DNA of 64,000 bases from Streptomyces sp. 2131.1 (GTDB taxonomy: Bacteria > Actinomycetota > Actinomycetes > Streptomycetales > Streptomycetaceae): the NCBI RefSeq assembly GCF_900105515.1, contig NZ_FNSY01000001.1:5072001-5136000 (forward strand), written 5' to 3'. Made by a program: the position numbers and the translations under genes. Below, one piece after another: positions 36,868-45,714 of the stretch (position 1 is its first letter; every line of letters starts with the position of its first letter). The notes beneath the pieces were generated by a model, which did no database searches, was not told the origin of the DNA, and saw nothing but the letters and a program-made list of their open reading frames with translations.

Positions 36868-36900
36868 ACAGCCCGCCGACGGGGGAAGTCGGCGGGCTGT
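36868..36900 (-). terminator. hairpin terminator after panB
   Basis: A perfect 13-bp stem, ACAGCCCGCCGAC with GTCGGCGGGCTGT, and a seven-base loop lie 44 bp beyond the panB stop. Confidence 0.8.
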
Positions 36901-36943
36901 CGTCGTTACCGGTGGTGCCCGAGGGGGCGCACCTCCAACGGCC

Positions 36944-37828
36944 TCAGTGGAAGGTGTGCTCCGGGGCCGGGAAGGTGCCGCCGACGACCTCTTCCGCGTA
37001 CGCCTTCGCGGCGTCGCCGAGGATCTGCCGCAGGTCGGCGTACTGCTTGGTGAAGCGCGGCACCTTGCCGCCGGTCAGCCCGACCATGTCGGTGTAGACC
37101 AGCACCTGCGCGTCGGTGTCGGGCCCGGCGCCGATCCCGATGGTCGGGATGTGCAGGGTACGGGTGACCTCGGCGGCCAGTTCGGCCGGTACGAGTTCCA
37201 GGACGACGGCGAACGCGCCCGCGTCCTGCACGGCCTTGGCGTCGCGCAGCATCTGCTGGGCGGCCTCCTCGCCGCGGCCCTGGACCCGGTAGCCCATGGC
37301 GTTGACGGACTGCGGGGTCAGGCCGATGTGGGCCATGACCGGGATGCCGGCGTCGACCAGGAGCTTGATCTGCTCGTGGCTGCGCTCGCCGCCCTCCAGC
37401 TTGACGGCGCCGACACCGGACTCCTTGATGAGCCGGGTGGCGTTGCGCAGGGCCTGGACCGGGCTCTCCTGGTACGCCCCGAAGGGCAGGTCGGCGACGA
37501 TCAGGGCCCGCCGGGTGCCCCGGACGACGGCGGCGGACAGAATGGCGATCTCGTCCATCGTGACGGGCACGGTGGTCTCGTAGCCGAGGTGACAGTTGCC
37601 CATGGAGTCGCCGACGAGCATGACCGGGATGCCGGCCTCGTCGAAGACGGACGCGGTCATCGCGTCGTAGGCGGTGAGCATGGGCCACTTCTCGCCGCGC
37701 GCGGTGGCGGCGGCGATGTCGTGGACGGTGACCCGGCGGTTGCTCTTGCCCCCGTACAGCGCCTTGCTGCTGTCGGAGGGGGTACCCGCGGGAGTGGCGG
37801 ACTGGTTCTGCGCAGCCTGAAGCGACAT
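36944..37828 (-). CDS. panB: 3-methyl-2-oxobutanoate hydroxymethyltransferase (ketopantoate synthesis)
   Basis: Makes ketopantoate from ketoisovalerate and methylene-THF for pantothenate/CoA. 294 residues with the TIM-barrel motifs LTAYDAMTASVFDEAGIPVM, LVGDSMGN (magnesium-binding Asp), VKLEGG and VLELVPAELA, ending IGIGAGPDTDAQVLVYTDM. The start chosen is the ATG at 37828 with AAGGAG upstream; an earlier ATG at 37849 is not supported by an RBS. Confidence 0.95.
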   Translation of the reverse strand: MSLQAAQNQSATPAGTPSDSSKALYGGKSNRRVTVHDIAAATARGEKWPMLTAYDAMTASVFDEAGIPVMLVGDSMGNCHLGYETTVPVTMDEIAILSAAVVRGTRRALIVADLPFGAYQESPVQALRNATRLIKESGVGAVKLEGGERSHEQIKLLVDAGIPVMAHIGLTPQSVNAMGYRVQGRGEEAAQQMLRDAKAVQDAGAFAVVLELVPAELAAEVTRTLHIPTIGIGAGPDTDAQVLVYTDMVGLTGGKVPRFTKQYADLRQILGDAAKAYAEEVVGGTFPAPEHTFH

Positions 37829-37965
37829 GGCAGGTGGCTCCTTCGTCATCTCGAGGCGCCCTGACGGCGTCCCCGGACCGCTTCCATGGTGGCATCCCGG
37901 AGCCGGTCGCGGGAAGTGGGACGCGCGGCCCGGCCCGAGGGCCTGCCCTCGGTAAAGAATTTACA

Positions 37966-37984
37966 ATACGAGACGGTCTCGTAT
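37966..37984. promoter_or_regulatory. perfect palindromic TetR-type operator
   Basis: ATACGAGAC-G-GTCTCGTAT is a perfect 19-bp inverted repeat 25-43 bp upstream of the DHA2 exporter start. TetR repressors that control drug exporters commonly bind such sites. The TetR gene at 39737-40441, just past the exporter, is the obvious candidate. Confidence 0.75.
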
Positions 37985-38008
37985 CGGAATGCCCTTAGGC
38001 TGCTGCTC

Positions 38009-39613
38009 ATGTCCACACCGTCCGGCGCTCCCGCCGTGTCCCAGATACCGGAGGCGGTCCACCGCCGCCGCTGGGCGATTCTCGTGGTCCTGATGTTCAG
38101 CCTCCTCATCGTGGTGCTGGACAACTCGATCCTGAACGTCGCCGTCAAGACGATCGCCTCCCCCTCGCCCACCGGCATCGGCGCCACCCAGAGCGAGCTG
38201 GAGTGGGCGATCAACTCCTACACGCTCGTCTTCGCCGGCCTCCTCTTCACCGCCGGCCTGCTCGGCGACCGCCTGGGCCGCAAGAAGGTCCTGCTCTTCG
38301 GCATCACCCTCTTCGGCATCGGCTCCGCCCTCGCCGCCATGTCCGGCTCGCCCGGCGAGCTCATCACCTGGCGCGCTCTGATGGGCTTCGGTGCCGCCTT
38401 CGTCATGCCGGCCACGCTCGCCGTCCTGATGAACGTCTTCGAGCGCGACGAGCAGCCCAAGGCCATCGGCATCTGGGCCGGCAGCGTCGGCCTCGGCATC
38501 GCGATCGGCCCCATCACCGGCGGCCTGCTCCTCGAACACTTCTGGTGGGGCTCGATCTTCCTGGTCAACGTGCCCGTCGTGATCATCGCCCTGGCCGCCA
38601 TGGTGTGGCTGGTGCCCGACTCGAAGGACCCGAAGCCGGGCCGGCTCGACCCGGTCGGTGTGGTGCTCTCCATCATCGGCCTGGTGCTGCTGGTGTACGG
38701 CATCATCCGCGGCGGCGAGCTCGCCGACTTCACCGACGTCACGGTCCTCCTCCCGGTCGTCGGCGGCCTCGCGGTCCTGGTGCTCTTCGTCCTCCACGAG
38801 AAGCGCAGCGCCAGCCCGGCGATCGACATCTCGTACTTCAGGAAGCCCGCGTTCTCCGCCGCCGTCGCCGCCATCGCGCTCGTCTTCTTCGCGCTGATGG
38901 GCGTCACCTTCTTCTCCGCCTTCTACATGCAGAGCGTGCGCGGCTACAGCGCCCTCCAGTCCGGGCTGCTGATCCTGCCGCTGGCCGTGGCCCAGATGCT
39001 CTTCGCGCCCCGCGCCCGGATCGTCGTCGCCCGCTTCGGCGCCCGCGCCGTCTGCACCGCCGGCATGCTCGCCGTGGCGCTCGGCCTGGCCGCGTTCGCG
39101 CTGTTCGACGCCGACACGCCGGTCTGGGTCATGTGCGTGGTCTTCTTCGTCCAGGGCACCGGCATGGCCCACGTCATGCCCCCGGTCACCGTCGCCGTGA
39201 TGCAGGCCCTGCCGCGCGAGAAGGCCGGCTCCGGCTCGGCCGTCAACAACACGTTCCGCCAGGTCGGCGGCGCCCTCGGGATCGCCGTGCTCGGCTCGGT
39301 GCTCTCCACCGTCTACCGCGGCGACATCGAGGACCACCTCGGCGCGCTGCCCGCCGGCGCCCGGGACGCGGCGGGGGAGTCCATCGAGGCCACCCTCGCC
39401 GTCGCCGAGAAGCTGGGCCCCAAGGGCGCCCCGCTGGTCGGCGCCGCGAACGACGCGTTCATGAGCGCCATGCACGTGACGGCCATCGGCTCGGCCGCCG
39501 TCGCCCTGATCGGCACGCTCGTGGTCGCCCTGTGGCTGCCCGGCCGCGAACCGGCCGCCCAGCAGCCCGTACACGGCGAGGAGAGCCCCGCGAAGGCGGG
39601 CGCCGGCCGATGA
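38009..39613 (+). CDS. DHA2-family (14-helix) MFS drug exporter
   Basis: A 534-residue drug/proton antiporter related to Mmr, QacA and EmrB. Helix 1 has VVLDNSILNVAVKTIA (motif D1 type), the loop LLGDRLGRKKVLLFG, the helix-5 motif C GIAIGPITGGLLLEHFWW, and two extra central helices. The ATG at 38009 lacks an RBS; TAGGCT seven bases upstream suggests a leaderless start. The perfect operator and downstream TetR gene point to substrate-inducible control. Confidence 0.92.
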   Translation: MSTPSGAPAVSQIPEAVHRRRWAILVVLMFSLLIVVLDNSILNVAVKTIASPSPTGIGATQSELEWAINSYTLVFAGLLFTAGLLGDRLGRKKVLLFGITLFGIGSALAAMSGSPGELITWRALMGFGAAFVMPATLAVLMNVFERDEQPKAIGIWAGSVGLGIAIGPITGGLLLEHFWWGSIFLVNVPVVIIALAAMVWLVPDSKDPKPGRLDPVGVVLSIIGLVLLVYGIIRGGELADFTDVTVLLPVVGGLAVLVLFVLHEKRSASPAIDISYFRKPAFSAAVAAIALVFFALMGVTFFSAFYMQSVRGYSALQSGLLILPLAVAQMLFAPRARIVVARFGARAVCTAGMLAVALGLAAFALFDADTPVWVMCVVFFVQGTGMAHVMPPVTVAVMQALPREKAGSGSAVNNTFRQVGGALGIAVLGSVLSTVYRGDIEDHLGALPAGARDAAGESIEATLAVAEKLGPKGAPLVGAANDAFMSAMHVTAIGSAAVALIGTLVVALWLPGREPAAQQPVHGEESPAKAGAGR

Positions 39614-39640
39614 CCCCGGCCGCGTACGGCTGAACCCTTC

Positions 39641-39677
39641 GGGTGAACCGGGCCGCCCCGCGCGGCCCGGTTCACCC
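39641..39677 (+). terminator. hairpin terminator after the DHA2 exporter
   Basis: A perfect 16-bp stem (39641-39656 with 39662-39677) with a five-base loop lies 27 bp past the stop and before the TetR gene. Confidence 0.82.
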
Positions 39678-39736
39678 ATGAGAGCCGGACGCCTCGCGCG
39701 TCGGCGAGAATCGGGGGCGGCGAAAGGTGGTTTCAC

Positions 39737-40441
39737 GTGCAGGCTCAGGCACCGGACGAGCGGTCCGGCGAGGTTCCCGACCCCCCGGAGGGCGCCCCGG
39801 AACCCGGCGACGAGCACGAGCCGCGCCGGGGACGGCCGCGCAGCGCCGCCGCCGAGCGGGCCATCCTGGACGCCGTCGTGGAGCTGCTGGAGGCCGGCGA
39901 ACCCCTCGCCGCCCTCTCCATCGAGCGCATCGCCCGCACCGCCGGCGTCGGCAAGGCCACCATCTACCGGCGCTGGTCCGGCAAGGAGGAGCTCTTCGTC
40001 GACGTGCTGCGCGCCATCGAGCCCCCGGAACCGGAGGTCTCCGGCACCGGCGGCCTGCGCGACCTGCGCGTCCTGCTGGAGTCGATGCGCACCCGCGGCC
40101 TCGCCCAGCGCTCCTCCGTGCTGCTGCACAACGTGTTCGCGCAGATGAAGAGCCACCCCAAGCTCTGGCACGAGTACCAGTGCACCGTGATAGCCCCCCG
40201 CCGCCTCGCGATGGTCGCCGCCGTACGCCGCGCCGTCGAGGCGGGCGAGCTGCGCGACGACACGGACGTGGAGCTGATGGACGACCTCTTCCTCGGCCCC
40301 ATGCTCGTACGCACCGTCCACCGCCCCGACGCGCCGCTGCCCGAGGACCTCGCCGACCGCATCATCGCGCTGGTCATCGAGGGCCTCGCGCCCCGGCGGC
40401 CCGCCGCCCGTCCGGCCGGCGGGATCGCCGGCCGGAGCTGA
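39737..40441 (+). CDS. TetR-family regulator of the adjacent exporter
   Basis: 234 residues. After a 30-residue proline/acid-rich arm come the DNA-binding helices, IERIARTAGVGKATIYRRWS being the recognition helix region, then EELFVDVLRAIEPPEPEVSG and a ligand domain of the TetR_C type. GTG start with AAAGGTGG. It probably represses the exporter through the ATACGAGAC palindrome. It sits behind a terminator, so it may have its own promoter or be read through. Confidence 0.92.
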   Translation: MQAQAPDERSGEVPDPPEGAPEPGDEHEPRRGRPRSAAAERAILDAVVELLEAGEPLAALSIERIARTAGVGKATIYRRWSGKEELFVDVLRAIEPPEPEVSGTGGLRDLRVLLESMRTRGLAQRSSVLLHNVFAQMKSHPKLWHEYQCTVIAPRRLAMVAAVRRAVEAGELRDDTDVELMDDLFLGPMLVRTVHRPDAPLPEDLADRIIALVIEGLAPRRPAARPAGGIAGRS

Positions 40442-40632
40442 CCCGCCGGGCAGGGACGAGTGTGATCGTTACGTCACAGACCCCCGCGTTCCCCCGCCCC
40501 GCCGGAACTGCCCGGGCCGCTCGCCACGTCCTCGTGGCAGTACGGCCGCCCCCGGGCGGCGTGAAAGGCGTCCCGCATCCCCTAGGGTCGGGGGCGCGGC
40601 GATGTGTACGGCAAGGCAGTGAGGAAAGCGCG

Positions 40633-41661
40633 ATGGTGCAGGCGTACAGGACGGACACCGGAAACGGCGTGGGACCGCAGCGCTCCGGCTCCCGCTTCCG
40701 GGACCTCCGAGACAGACTCGCCCGGCGCCTGAGGGACCGGGGCACCTGGCAGCGCGGGATCGTCCTGGCCTGCTGCGCCCTGCTGCTGACCCTCGTGATG
40801 GCCTTCCACTCCCGGATCCCGAACACCATCGGCAACCTGGGCAGCCTCACCGAGACGTTCATGCCCTGGATCGGCGTGTTCTTCCCGGTGCTGCTCGTCC
40901 TCGGGCTGGTGCGCCGCTCGGGGACCGCGCTGGTGGCGCTGCTGCTGCCGGTCGTGGTCTGGCTCAACATGTTCGGCGGCCTGTTCACCGACAAGTCCGG
41001 CAGCGGCGGCGACCTGACGGTCGCCACGCACAACGTCAACGCGGACAATCCGGACCCCGCCGCCACCGCCGACCAGGTCGCGGGTTCCGGCGCGGACGTC
41101 GTCGCCCTCCAGGAACTGCCCGCCGGCAAGGTCGCGGCGTACGAGAAGGCCCTCGCCGGGCGCTTCCGCTACCACTCCGTCCAGGGCACCGTCGGCCTGT
41201 GGAGCAAGTACCCGCTCAGCGACACCCGGCCGGTGGACCTCAAGATGGGCTGGGTCCGCGCCATGCGGACCACCGTCGCCACCCCCGAGGGCCCGCTCGC
41301 CGTGTACGTGGCGCACCTGCCTTCCGTACGCGTCAAGCTGCACGCCGGCTTCACCGCCAATCAGCGCGACCAGAGCGCCGACGCCCTCGGCAAGGCCATC
41401 TCCCACGAACCGCTCGCCCGGATCGCCCTGCTCGGCGACCTCAACGGGACGATGAACGACCGCGCGCTCAACGGGGTCACCTCCCAGATGCGCTCCACCC
41501 AGGGCGCCGCCGGCGACGGCTTCGGCTTCAGCTGGCCCGCGAAGTTCCCGATGGCCCGGATCGACCAGATCATGGTCAAGGGCGTCGAACCGATGTCCTC
41601 CTGGACCCTCCCCGCCACCGGCAGCGACCACCTCCCGATCGCCGCCCGCGTCGAACTCTGA
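40633..41661 (+). CDS. membrane-anchored endonuclease/exonuclease/phosphatase protein
   Basis: 342 residues. Three membrane segments lie in the first 125 (LACCALLLTLVMAF, FMPWIGVFFPVLLVLGLV, ALVALLLPVVVWLNMFGG). They are followed by an extracytoplasmic EEP domain with THNVNADNPD, VVALQELP (catalytic Glu), LLGDLNGTMND and SDHLPIAARV. Family members cleave nucleic acids or phosphoesters. The substrate is unknown. The ATG at 40633 follows GAGGAAAG. Confidence 0.9.
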   Translation: MVQAYRTDTGNGVGPQRSGSRFRDLRDRLARRLRDRGTWQRGIVLACCALLLTLVMAFHSRIPNTIGNLGSLTETFMPWIGVFFPVLLVLGLVRRSGTALVALLLPVVVWLNMFGGLFTDKSGSGGDLTVATHNVNADNPDPAATADQVAGSGADVVALQELPAGKVAAYEKALAGRFRYHSVQGTVGLWSKYPLSDTRPVDLKMGWVRAMRTTVATPEGPLAVYVAHLPSVRVKLHAGFTANQRDQSADALGKAISHEPLARIALLGDLNGTMNDRALNGVTSQMRSTQGAAGDGFGFSWPAKFPMARIDQIMVKGVEPMSSWTLPATGSDHLPIAARVEL

Positions 41662-41890
41662 CGCAACAGGGCGTTCACCTGGACGCCCCACATATCTGAG
41701 AGACTTTGTTTCGTACGGGAACAAGGTCGCCGGCGACGAAGCCGGTCCGCCGCCGTGCGCACCGCCGACCGGCGGACCGCGCCGGCGTGCGTACGACCAC
41801 GTGCCCCTCCCGCCCCTCCGCGTCCCCGCAGGCCCCGACCGGGCCCCGCCGGGCTGCGGCGGGGGCCCTCACGCGGAAAGGTCTCTCCTC
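41662..41890 (+). promoter_or_regulatory. structured 229-bp leader before an exporter gene
   Basis: The gap upstream of the MFS gene holds two strong potential stems: GGTCCGCCG (41744-41752) with CGGCGGACC (41770-41778), and GGGCCCCGCCG (41841-41851) with CGGCGGGGGCCC (one bulge), ending shortly before the GGAAAGG ribosome site. This could be an attenuator or just GC-rich sequence. No riboswitch class is recognised. Confidence 0.35.
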
Positions 41891-43138
41891 ATGCCCCTGG
41901 CCCTGCTCGCGCTGGCCGTGAGCGCCTTCGGCATCGGCACCACCGAGTTCGTGATGATGGGCCTGCTGCCCAACGTCGCGGACGGCCTCGGCACCTCCGT
42001 CCCCACCGCCGGCTACCTCGTGTCGGCGTACGCGATCGGCGTGGTGCTCGGTGCCCCGCTGCTCACCGCCGTCGGCTCCCGCATCCCGCGCAAGCGGATG
42101 CTCCTGCTGCTGATGGCCCTGTTCACCGTCGGCAACCTCGCCTCCGCGCTCGCCCCCGGCTTCGGATGGCTGATCGCGGGCCGCCTGCTGGCCGGCCTGC
42201 CGCACGGCGCGTTCTTCGGCGTCGGAGCCGTCGTCGCCTCCCGGCTCGTGCCCGAGGGGCGCCGGGCCCGGGCCGTCGCCACGATGTTCCTCGGCCTGAC
42301 CGTCGCCAACATCGTCGGCGTGCCCGCCGCCACCCTGCTCGGCCAGCACCTCGGCTGGCGGGCCACCTTCCTGGTGGTCGCGGCCATCGGCGTCTGCGCG
42401 ATGGCGGCCCTCGCCCGCCTCGTCCCGCAGATCCCCGTCGAGGCCCGGCAGGACGTGCGCCACGAGGTCCGCGCGATGGGCAACCGGCAGGTGCTGCTCG
42501 GCCTGCTCACCGCCGTCTTCGGCTTCGCCGGCGTGTTCGCCGTCTACTCGTACCTCTCGGCGATGACCACGAAGGCCATGGGCTTCGGCGAGTCCGCGGT
42601 CACCCCGGTCCTGGCGCTCTTCGGCATCGGTATGACCCTGGGCGCGCTCGCCGCCGGCCCGCTCACGGACCGCGCGCTGCGCCCGACGCTGTACGGGTCG
42701 CTGGGCGCCCTCGCCGTCGTCCTGGCCGTCTTCCCGCTGGCAGCGCACGTGAAGTGGGCGGCGCTGGTGATGGTGGTGCTGCTGGGCGCGGTGGGCTTCA
42801 TGACGACGACGCCGCTCCAGATGCTGGTCATGAACAAGGCCAAGGACGCCCCGACCCTGGCCTCCGCCTCCAACCACTCCGCCTTCAACCTCGCCAACGC
42901 GGGCGGCGCGTGGCTCGGCGGCGCGGCGATCGCGGCGGGCTGGGGCTGGACGTCGCCGGCCGTCGTCGGCGCGGCCCTGGCCCTGGCGGGCCTGGCGATC
43001 GCGGTGACGGCGGGCGCGCTCGACCGCGAGCGCGGCACATCGAAGGTGGTGGCGCGCCGAGTCCAGGCCCACGCCGCGCACAACCCGGCCCGTCCGGCGC
43101 TCGGGGAAGAGACATCGGCTACGACGGACCGCCACTGA
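41891..43138 (+). CDS. MFS transporter, DHA1 AraJ-like
   Basis: 415 residues and 12 helices. It begins LALAVSAFGIGTTEFVMMGL, the signature of the arabinose-efflux/Cml-type DHA1 group, with SRIPRKRMLLLLMALFTVGN as loop motif and RLLAGLPHGAFFGVGAVVAS. It is probably an efflux pump for a sugar or a chloramphenicol-like drug. ATG start with a distant GGAAAGG. It is preceded by a structured leader. Confidence 0.9.
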   Translation: MPLALLALAVSAFGIGTTEFVMMGLLPNVADGLGTSVPTAGYLVSAYAIGVVLGAPLLTAVGSRIPRKRMLLLLMALFTVGNLASALAPGFGWLIAGRLLAGLPHGAFFGVGAVVASRLVPEGRRARAVATMFLGLTVANIVGVPAATLLGQHLGWRATFLVVAAIGVCAMAALARLVPQIPVEARQDVRHEVRAMGNRQVLLGLLTAVFGFAGVFAVYSYLSAMTTKAMGFGESAVTPVLALFGIGMTLGALAAGPLTDRALRPTLYGSLGALAVVLAVFPLAAHVKWAALVMVVLLGAVGFMTTTPLQMLVMNKAKDAPTLASASNHSAFNLANAGGAWLGGAAIAAGWGWTSPAVVGAALALAGLAIAVTAGALDRERGTSKVVARRVQAHAAHNPARPALGEETSATTDRH

Positions 43139-43159
43139 CCGCGGGCCGTCGACTACATC

Positions 43160-43268
43160 CAGCCCGTCCGGCGCTTGAGGACAAGACCCCGGCCGGGACG
43201 GGCCGCAACTGACGGACAAACGCAGCCCGTCCGGCGCTCGAGGACAAACCTCCAGCCCCGGACGGGCT
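43160..43268. repeat. REP-like repeats and bidirectional terminator
   Basis: CAGCCCGTCCGGCGCTYGAG plus GACAA occurs twice, at 43160-43184 and 43223-43247, with one mismatch. In addition AGCCCGTCCGG (43224-43234) pairs with CCGGACGGGCT (43258-43268). A relative in inverse orientation is at 63443-63465. It separates two convergent genes. Confidence 0.8.
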
Positions 43269-43291
43269 CGCGTATCAGGGACCCGCCGGCT

Positions 43292-45046
43292 TCAGACGGC
43301 CTCGCGCCAGCGATTCGTGATCGGCAGCCGCCGGTCCTTCCCGAACCCCTTCGGCGAGATCTTCGTCCCCGGCGGGTACTGCCGCCGCTTGTACTCCGCC
43401 GCGTCCACCATCCGCAGCGTCTTCGCCACCAGTGCCCGGTCGAACCCGGCCGCGACGATCGCTTCGAGACCCTGGTCCCGGTCCACGTACAGTTCCAGGA
43501 TGCGGTCCAGCACGTCGTAGTCCGGCAGCGAGTCCGTGTCCACCTGGCCCGGCCGCAGCTCGGCGCTCGGCGGCTTCGTGATGGACGCCTCCGGGATCGG
43601 CGGCGTCTGCCCGCGCTCCTCGGCGGCCCGGTTGCGCCACCTGGCCAGCCGGAACACCGACGTCTTGTACACGTCCTTGATCGGCCCGTACGCCCCGACG
43701 GAGTCCCCGTACAGCGTGGAGTAGCCGACGGCCAGCTCCGACTTGTTGCCGGGGGCCAGGACGATCTGGCCCTCCTGGTTGGAGATCGCCATCAGCATCG
43801 TGCCGCGCAGCCGCGACTGGAGGTTCTCCTCGGCGAGCCCGGTGAGCCCCAGCGACCCCATGTACGCGTCGAACATCGGCTCGATCGGGACCGTCCGGTA
43901 GTTCAGGCCCGTGCGCCGGGCCAGCTCGGCCGCGTCGCCCTTGGAGTGGTCCGAGGAGTACTTGGACGGCATCGAGACCCCGTACACCTGCTGCGCACCG
44001 AGCGCGTCGCAGGCGATGGCGGCGACCAGCGCCGAGTCGATGCCGCCGGAGAGCCCGATGAGCACGCTGTTGAAGCCGTTCTTCGCGGCGTAGGCCCGCA
44101 GGCCCACCACGAGGGCCGTGTACAGCTCCTCGTCGTCGTCGAGCCGGTCCGCGTAACCCCCGGCGAGCTCCGCCTCGTACGGCGGCAGCGGCTCCTCCGA
44201 GAGGACCACGTGGTCGATCCGCAGTCCGTCGTTGACGACGCCGGAGGGCGCCTCGGCGGGGGCGGCGGGCAGCTCCAGGTCGAGGATCACGCTGCCCTCG
44301 GCGAACTGCGGGGCGCGGGCGACGACCTCGCCCTCCCGGTCCACGACGATCGAGTCGCCGTCGAAGACCAGCTCGTCCTGGCCGCCGATCATCGCGAGGT
44401 ACGCGGTGGTGCAGCCGGCCTCACGGGCGCGCTTGCGGACCAGTTCCAGCCGGGTGTCGTCCTTGTCCCGCTCGTACGGGGAGGCGTTGACCGAGAGCAG
44501 CAGTCCGGCCCCGGCGGCGCGCGCGGCCGGGACGCGGCCGCCGTCCTGCCAGAGGTCCTCGCAGATCGCGAGCGCCACATCGATGCCGTGCACGCGTACG
44601 ACGGGCATCGAGTCGCCCGGCACGAAGTACCGGAACTCGTCGAAGACGCCGTAGTTCGGCAGGTGGTGCTTGGCGAAGTTCAGCGCGATCGCGCCGCGGT
44701 GCAGCACCGCGGCCGCGTTGCGCGGGGAGCCGGCCGGCTGGCCGTAGCGCTCCGCGGCGAACTCAGAGCGGTCGAGGTAGCCGACGAGGACGGGGATCTC
44801 CCCGAAGCCCTCCGCGTCGAGCCGGGCCGCGAGCGCGCGCAGCGCTTCGCGCGAGGCCTCGACGAAGGACGACCGCAGGGCCAAATCCTCGACGGGGTAG
44901 CCGGTCAGCACCATCTCGGGGAACGCCACGAAGTGGGCGCCCTGTTCGGCGGAGTGCCGGGTCCAGTGGACGATCGCCTCGGCGTTGCCGGCGAGGTCGC
45001 CGACGGTCGAGTCGATCTGATTCAGTGCGAGGCGTAGTTGAGGCAC
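43292..45046 (-). CDS. nadE: glutamine-dependent NAD+ synthetase
   Basis: Final step of NAD synthesis. 584 residues. The N-terminal nitrilase-type amidase has FPEMVLTGYPVED (Glu), KHHLPNYGVFDE (Lys) and ALAICEDLW (nucleophile Cys). The C-terminal synthetase has LIGLSGGIDSALVAAI (P-loop) and GNKSELAVGYSTLYGD. The GTG at 45046 is taken as start because TAGAGT lies seven bases upstream and conserved PQLRLALNQID begins there; a GTG at 45055 is an alternative. Confidence 0.95.
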   Translation of the reverse strand: MPQLRLALNQIDSTVGDLAGNAEAIVHWTRHSAEQGAHFVAFPEMVLTGYPVEDLALRSSFVEASREALRALAARLDAEGFGEIPVLVGYLDRSEFAAERYGQPAGSPRNAAAVLHRGAIALNFAKHHLPNYGVFDEFRYFVPGDSMPVVRVHGIDVALAICEDLWQDGGRVPAARAAGAGLLLSVNASPYERDKDDTRLELVRKRAREAGCTTAYLAMIGGQDELVFDGDSIVVDREGEVVARAPQFAEGSVILDLELPAAPAEAPSGVVNDGLRIDHVVLSEEPLPPYEAELAGGYADRLDDDEELYTALVVGLRAYAAKNGFNSVLIGLSGGIDSALVAAIACDALGAQQVYGVSMPSKYSSDHSKGDAAELARRTGLNYRTVPIEPMFDAYMGSLGLTGLAEENLQSRLRGTMLMAISNQEGQIVLAPGNKSELAVGYSTLYGDSVGAYGPIKDVYKTSVFRLARWRNRAAEERGQTPPIPEASITKPPSAELRPGQVDTDSLPDYDVLDRILELYVDRDQGLEAIVAAGFDRALVAKTLRMVDAAEYKRRQYPPGTKISPKGFGKDRRLPITNRWREAV

Positions 45047-45118
45047 GCGGCCCACTCTAATCGTCTGACTGACGCGATGCCCGGGCGGGCCGCGCGGAAC
45101 AACGCCGCCGCGGTGGAT

Positions 45119-45550
45119 TCAGTGGGGCGAGCGCGAGTAGACCTGCTCCGCCCAGTCGGCGATCTGGTCGTCCGAGAGGTGCCGGGCCAGGTCGGCCTCG
45201 CTGATCATCCCGATCAGCTTCTTGTTCTCGACGACCGGCAGCCGGCGGATCTGGTGGTTCTGCATCTCCTCCAGCACCGCTTCCACGTCCGCGTCCGCGT
45301 CGATCCAGCGGGGCGTGCCCTGCGCGAGGTCGCCCGCGGTCACCTTGGACGGGTCGCGGCCCTCCGCCACGCAGCCGACCACGATGTCGCGGTCGGTGAG
45401 GATGCCGACCATCCGGTCCTCCTCGCCGCTGGCCGAGATGGGCAGCGCGCCGACGTGGTGCTCGCGCATCATCTGGGCGGCGCGGTCGAGGGTCTCGTGC
45501 GCCGGAATCCAGGTGGCGCCGGTGTGCATGATGTCCTTGGCGGTGGTCAT
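45119..45550 (-). CDS. two-CBS-domain protein
   Basis: 143 residues, consisting of two CBS modules. The first runs AKDIMHTGATWIPAHETLDR to LTDRDIVVGC and the second AGDLAQGTPRWIDADADVEA to IGMISEADLARHL. These bind adenine nucleotides and act as energy or redox sensors. The ATG at 45550 has GGAGGAA upstream. Confidence 0.93.
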   Translation of the reverse strand: MTTAKDIMHTGATWIPAHETLDRAAQMMREHHVGALPISASGEEDRMVGILTDRDIVVGCVAEGRDPSKVTAGDLAQGTPRWIDADADVEAVLEEMQNHQIRRLPVVENKKLIGMISEADLARHLSDDQIADWAEQVYSRSPH

Positions 45551-45714
45551 GGGGGATTCCTCCTGCGTACCGAGGGGCAGCCGTACGTACATCCCCGAGC
45601 GAACCCATCGTCATGGGCCCGTTCGGGGGACGCGACCGCTGTAGCCCATTCGGGTGCATTTACGGTACGAGGGAACTTTCCGGGCACTCCGCTCCGCAGG
45701 CTTGAGGGCCCGGA

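Noticed and set aside
37961..40321. 786-codon minus-strand frame
   Set aside because: Antisense to the DHA2 exporter and TetR gene; crosses a terminator and operator.
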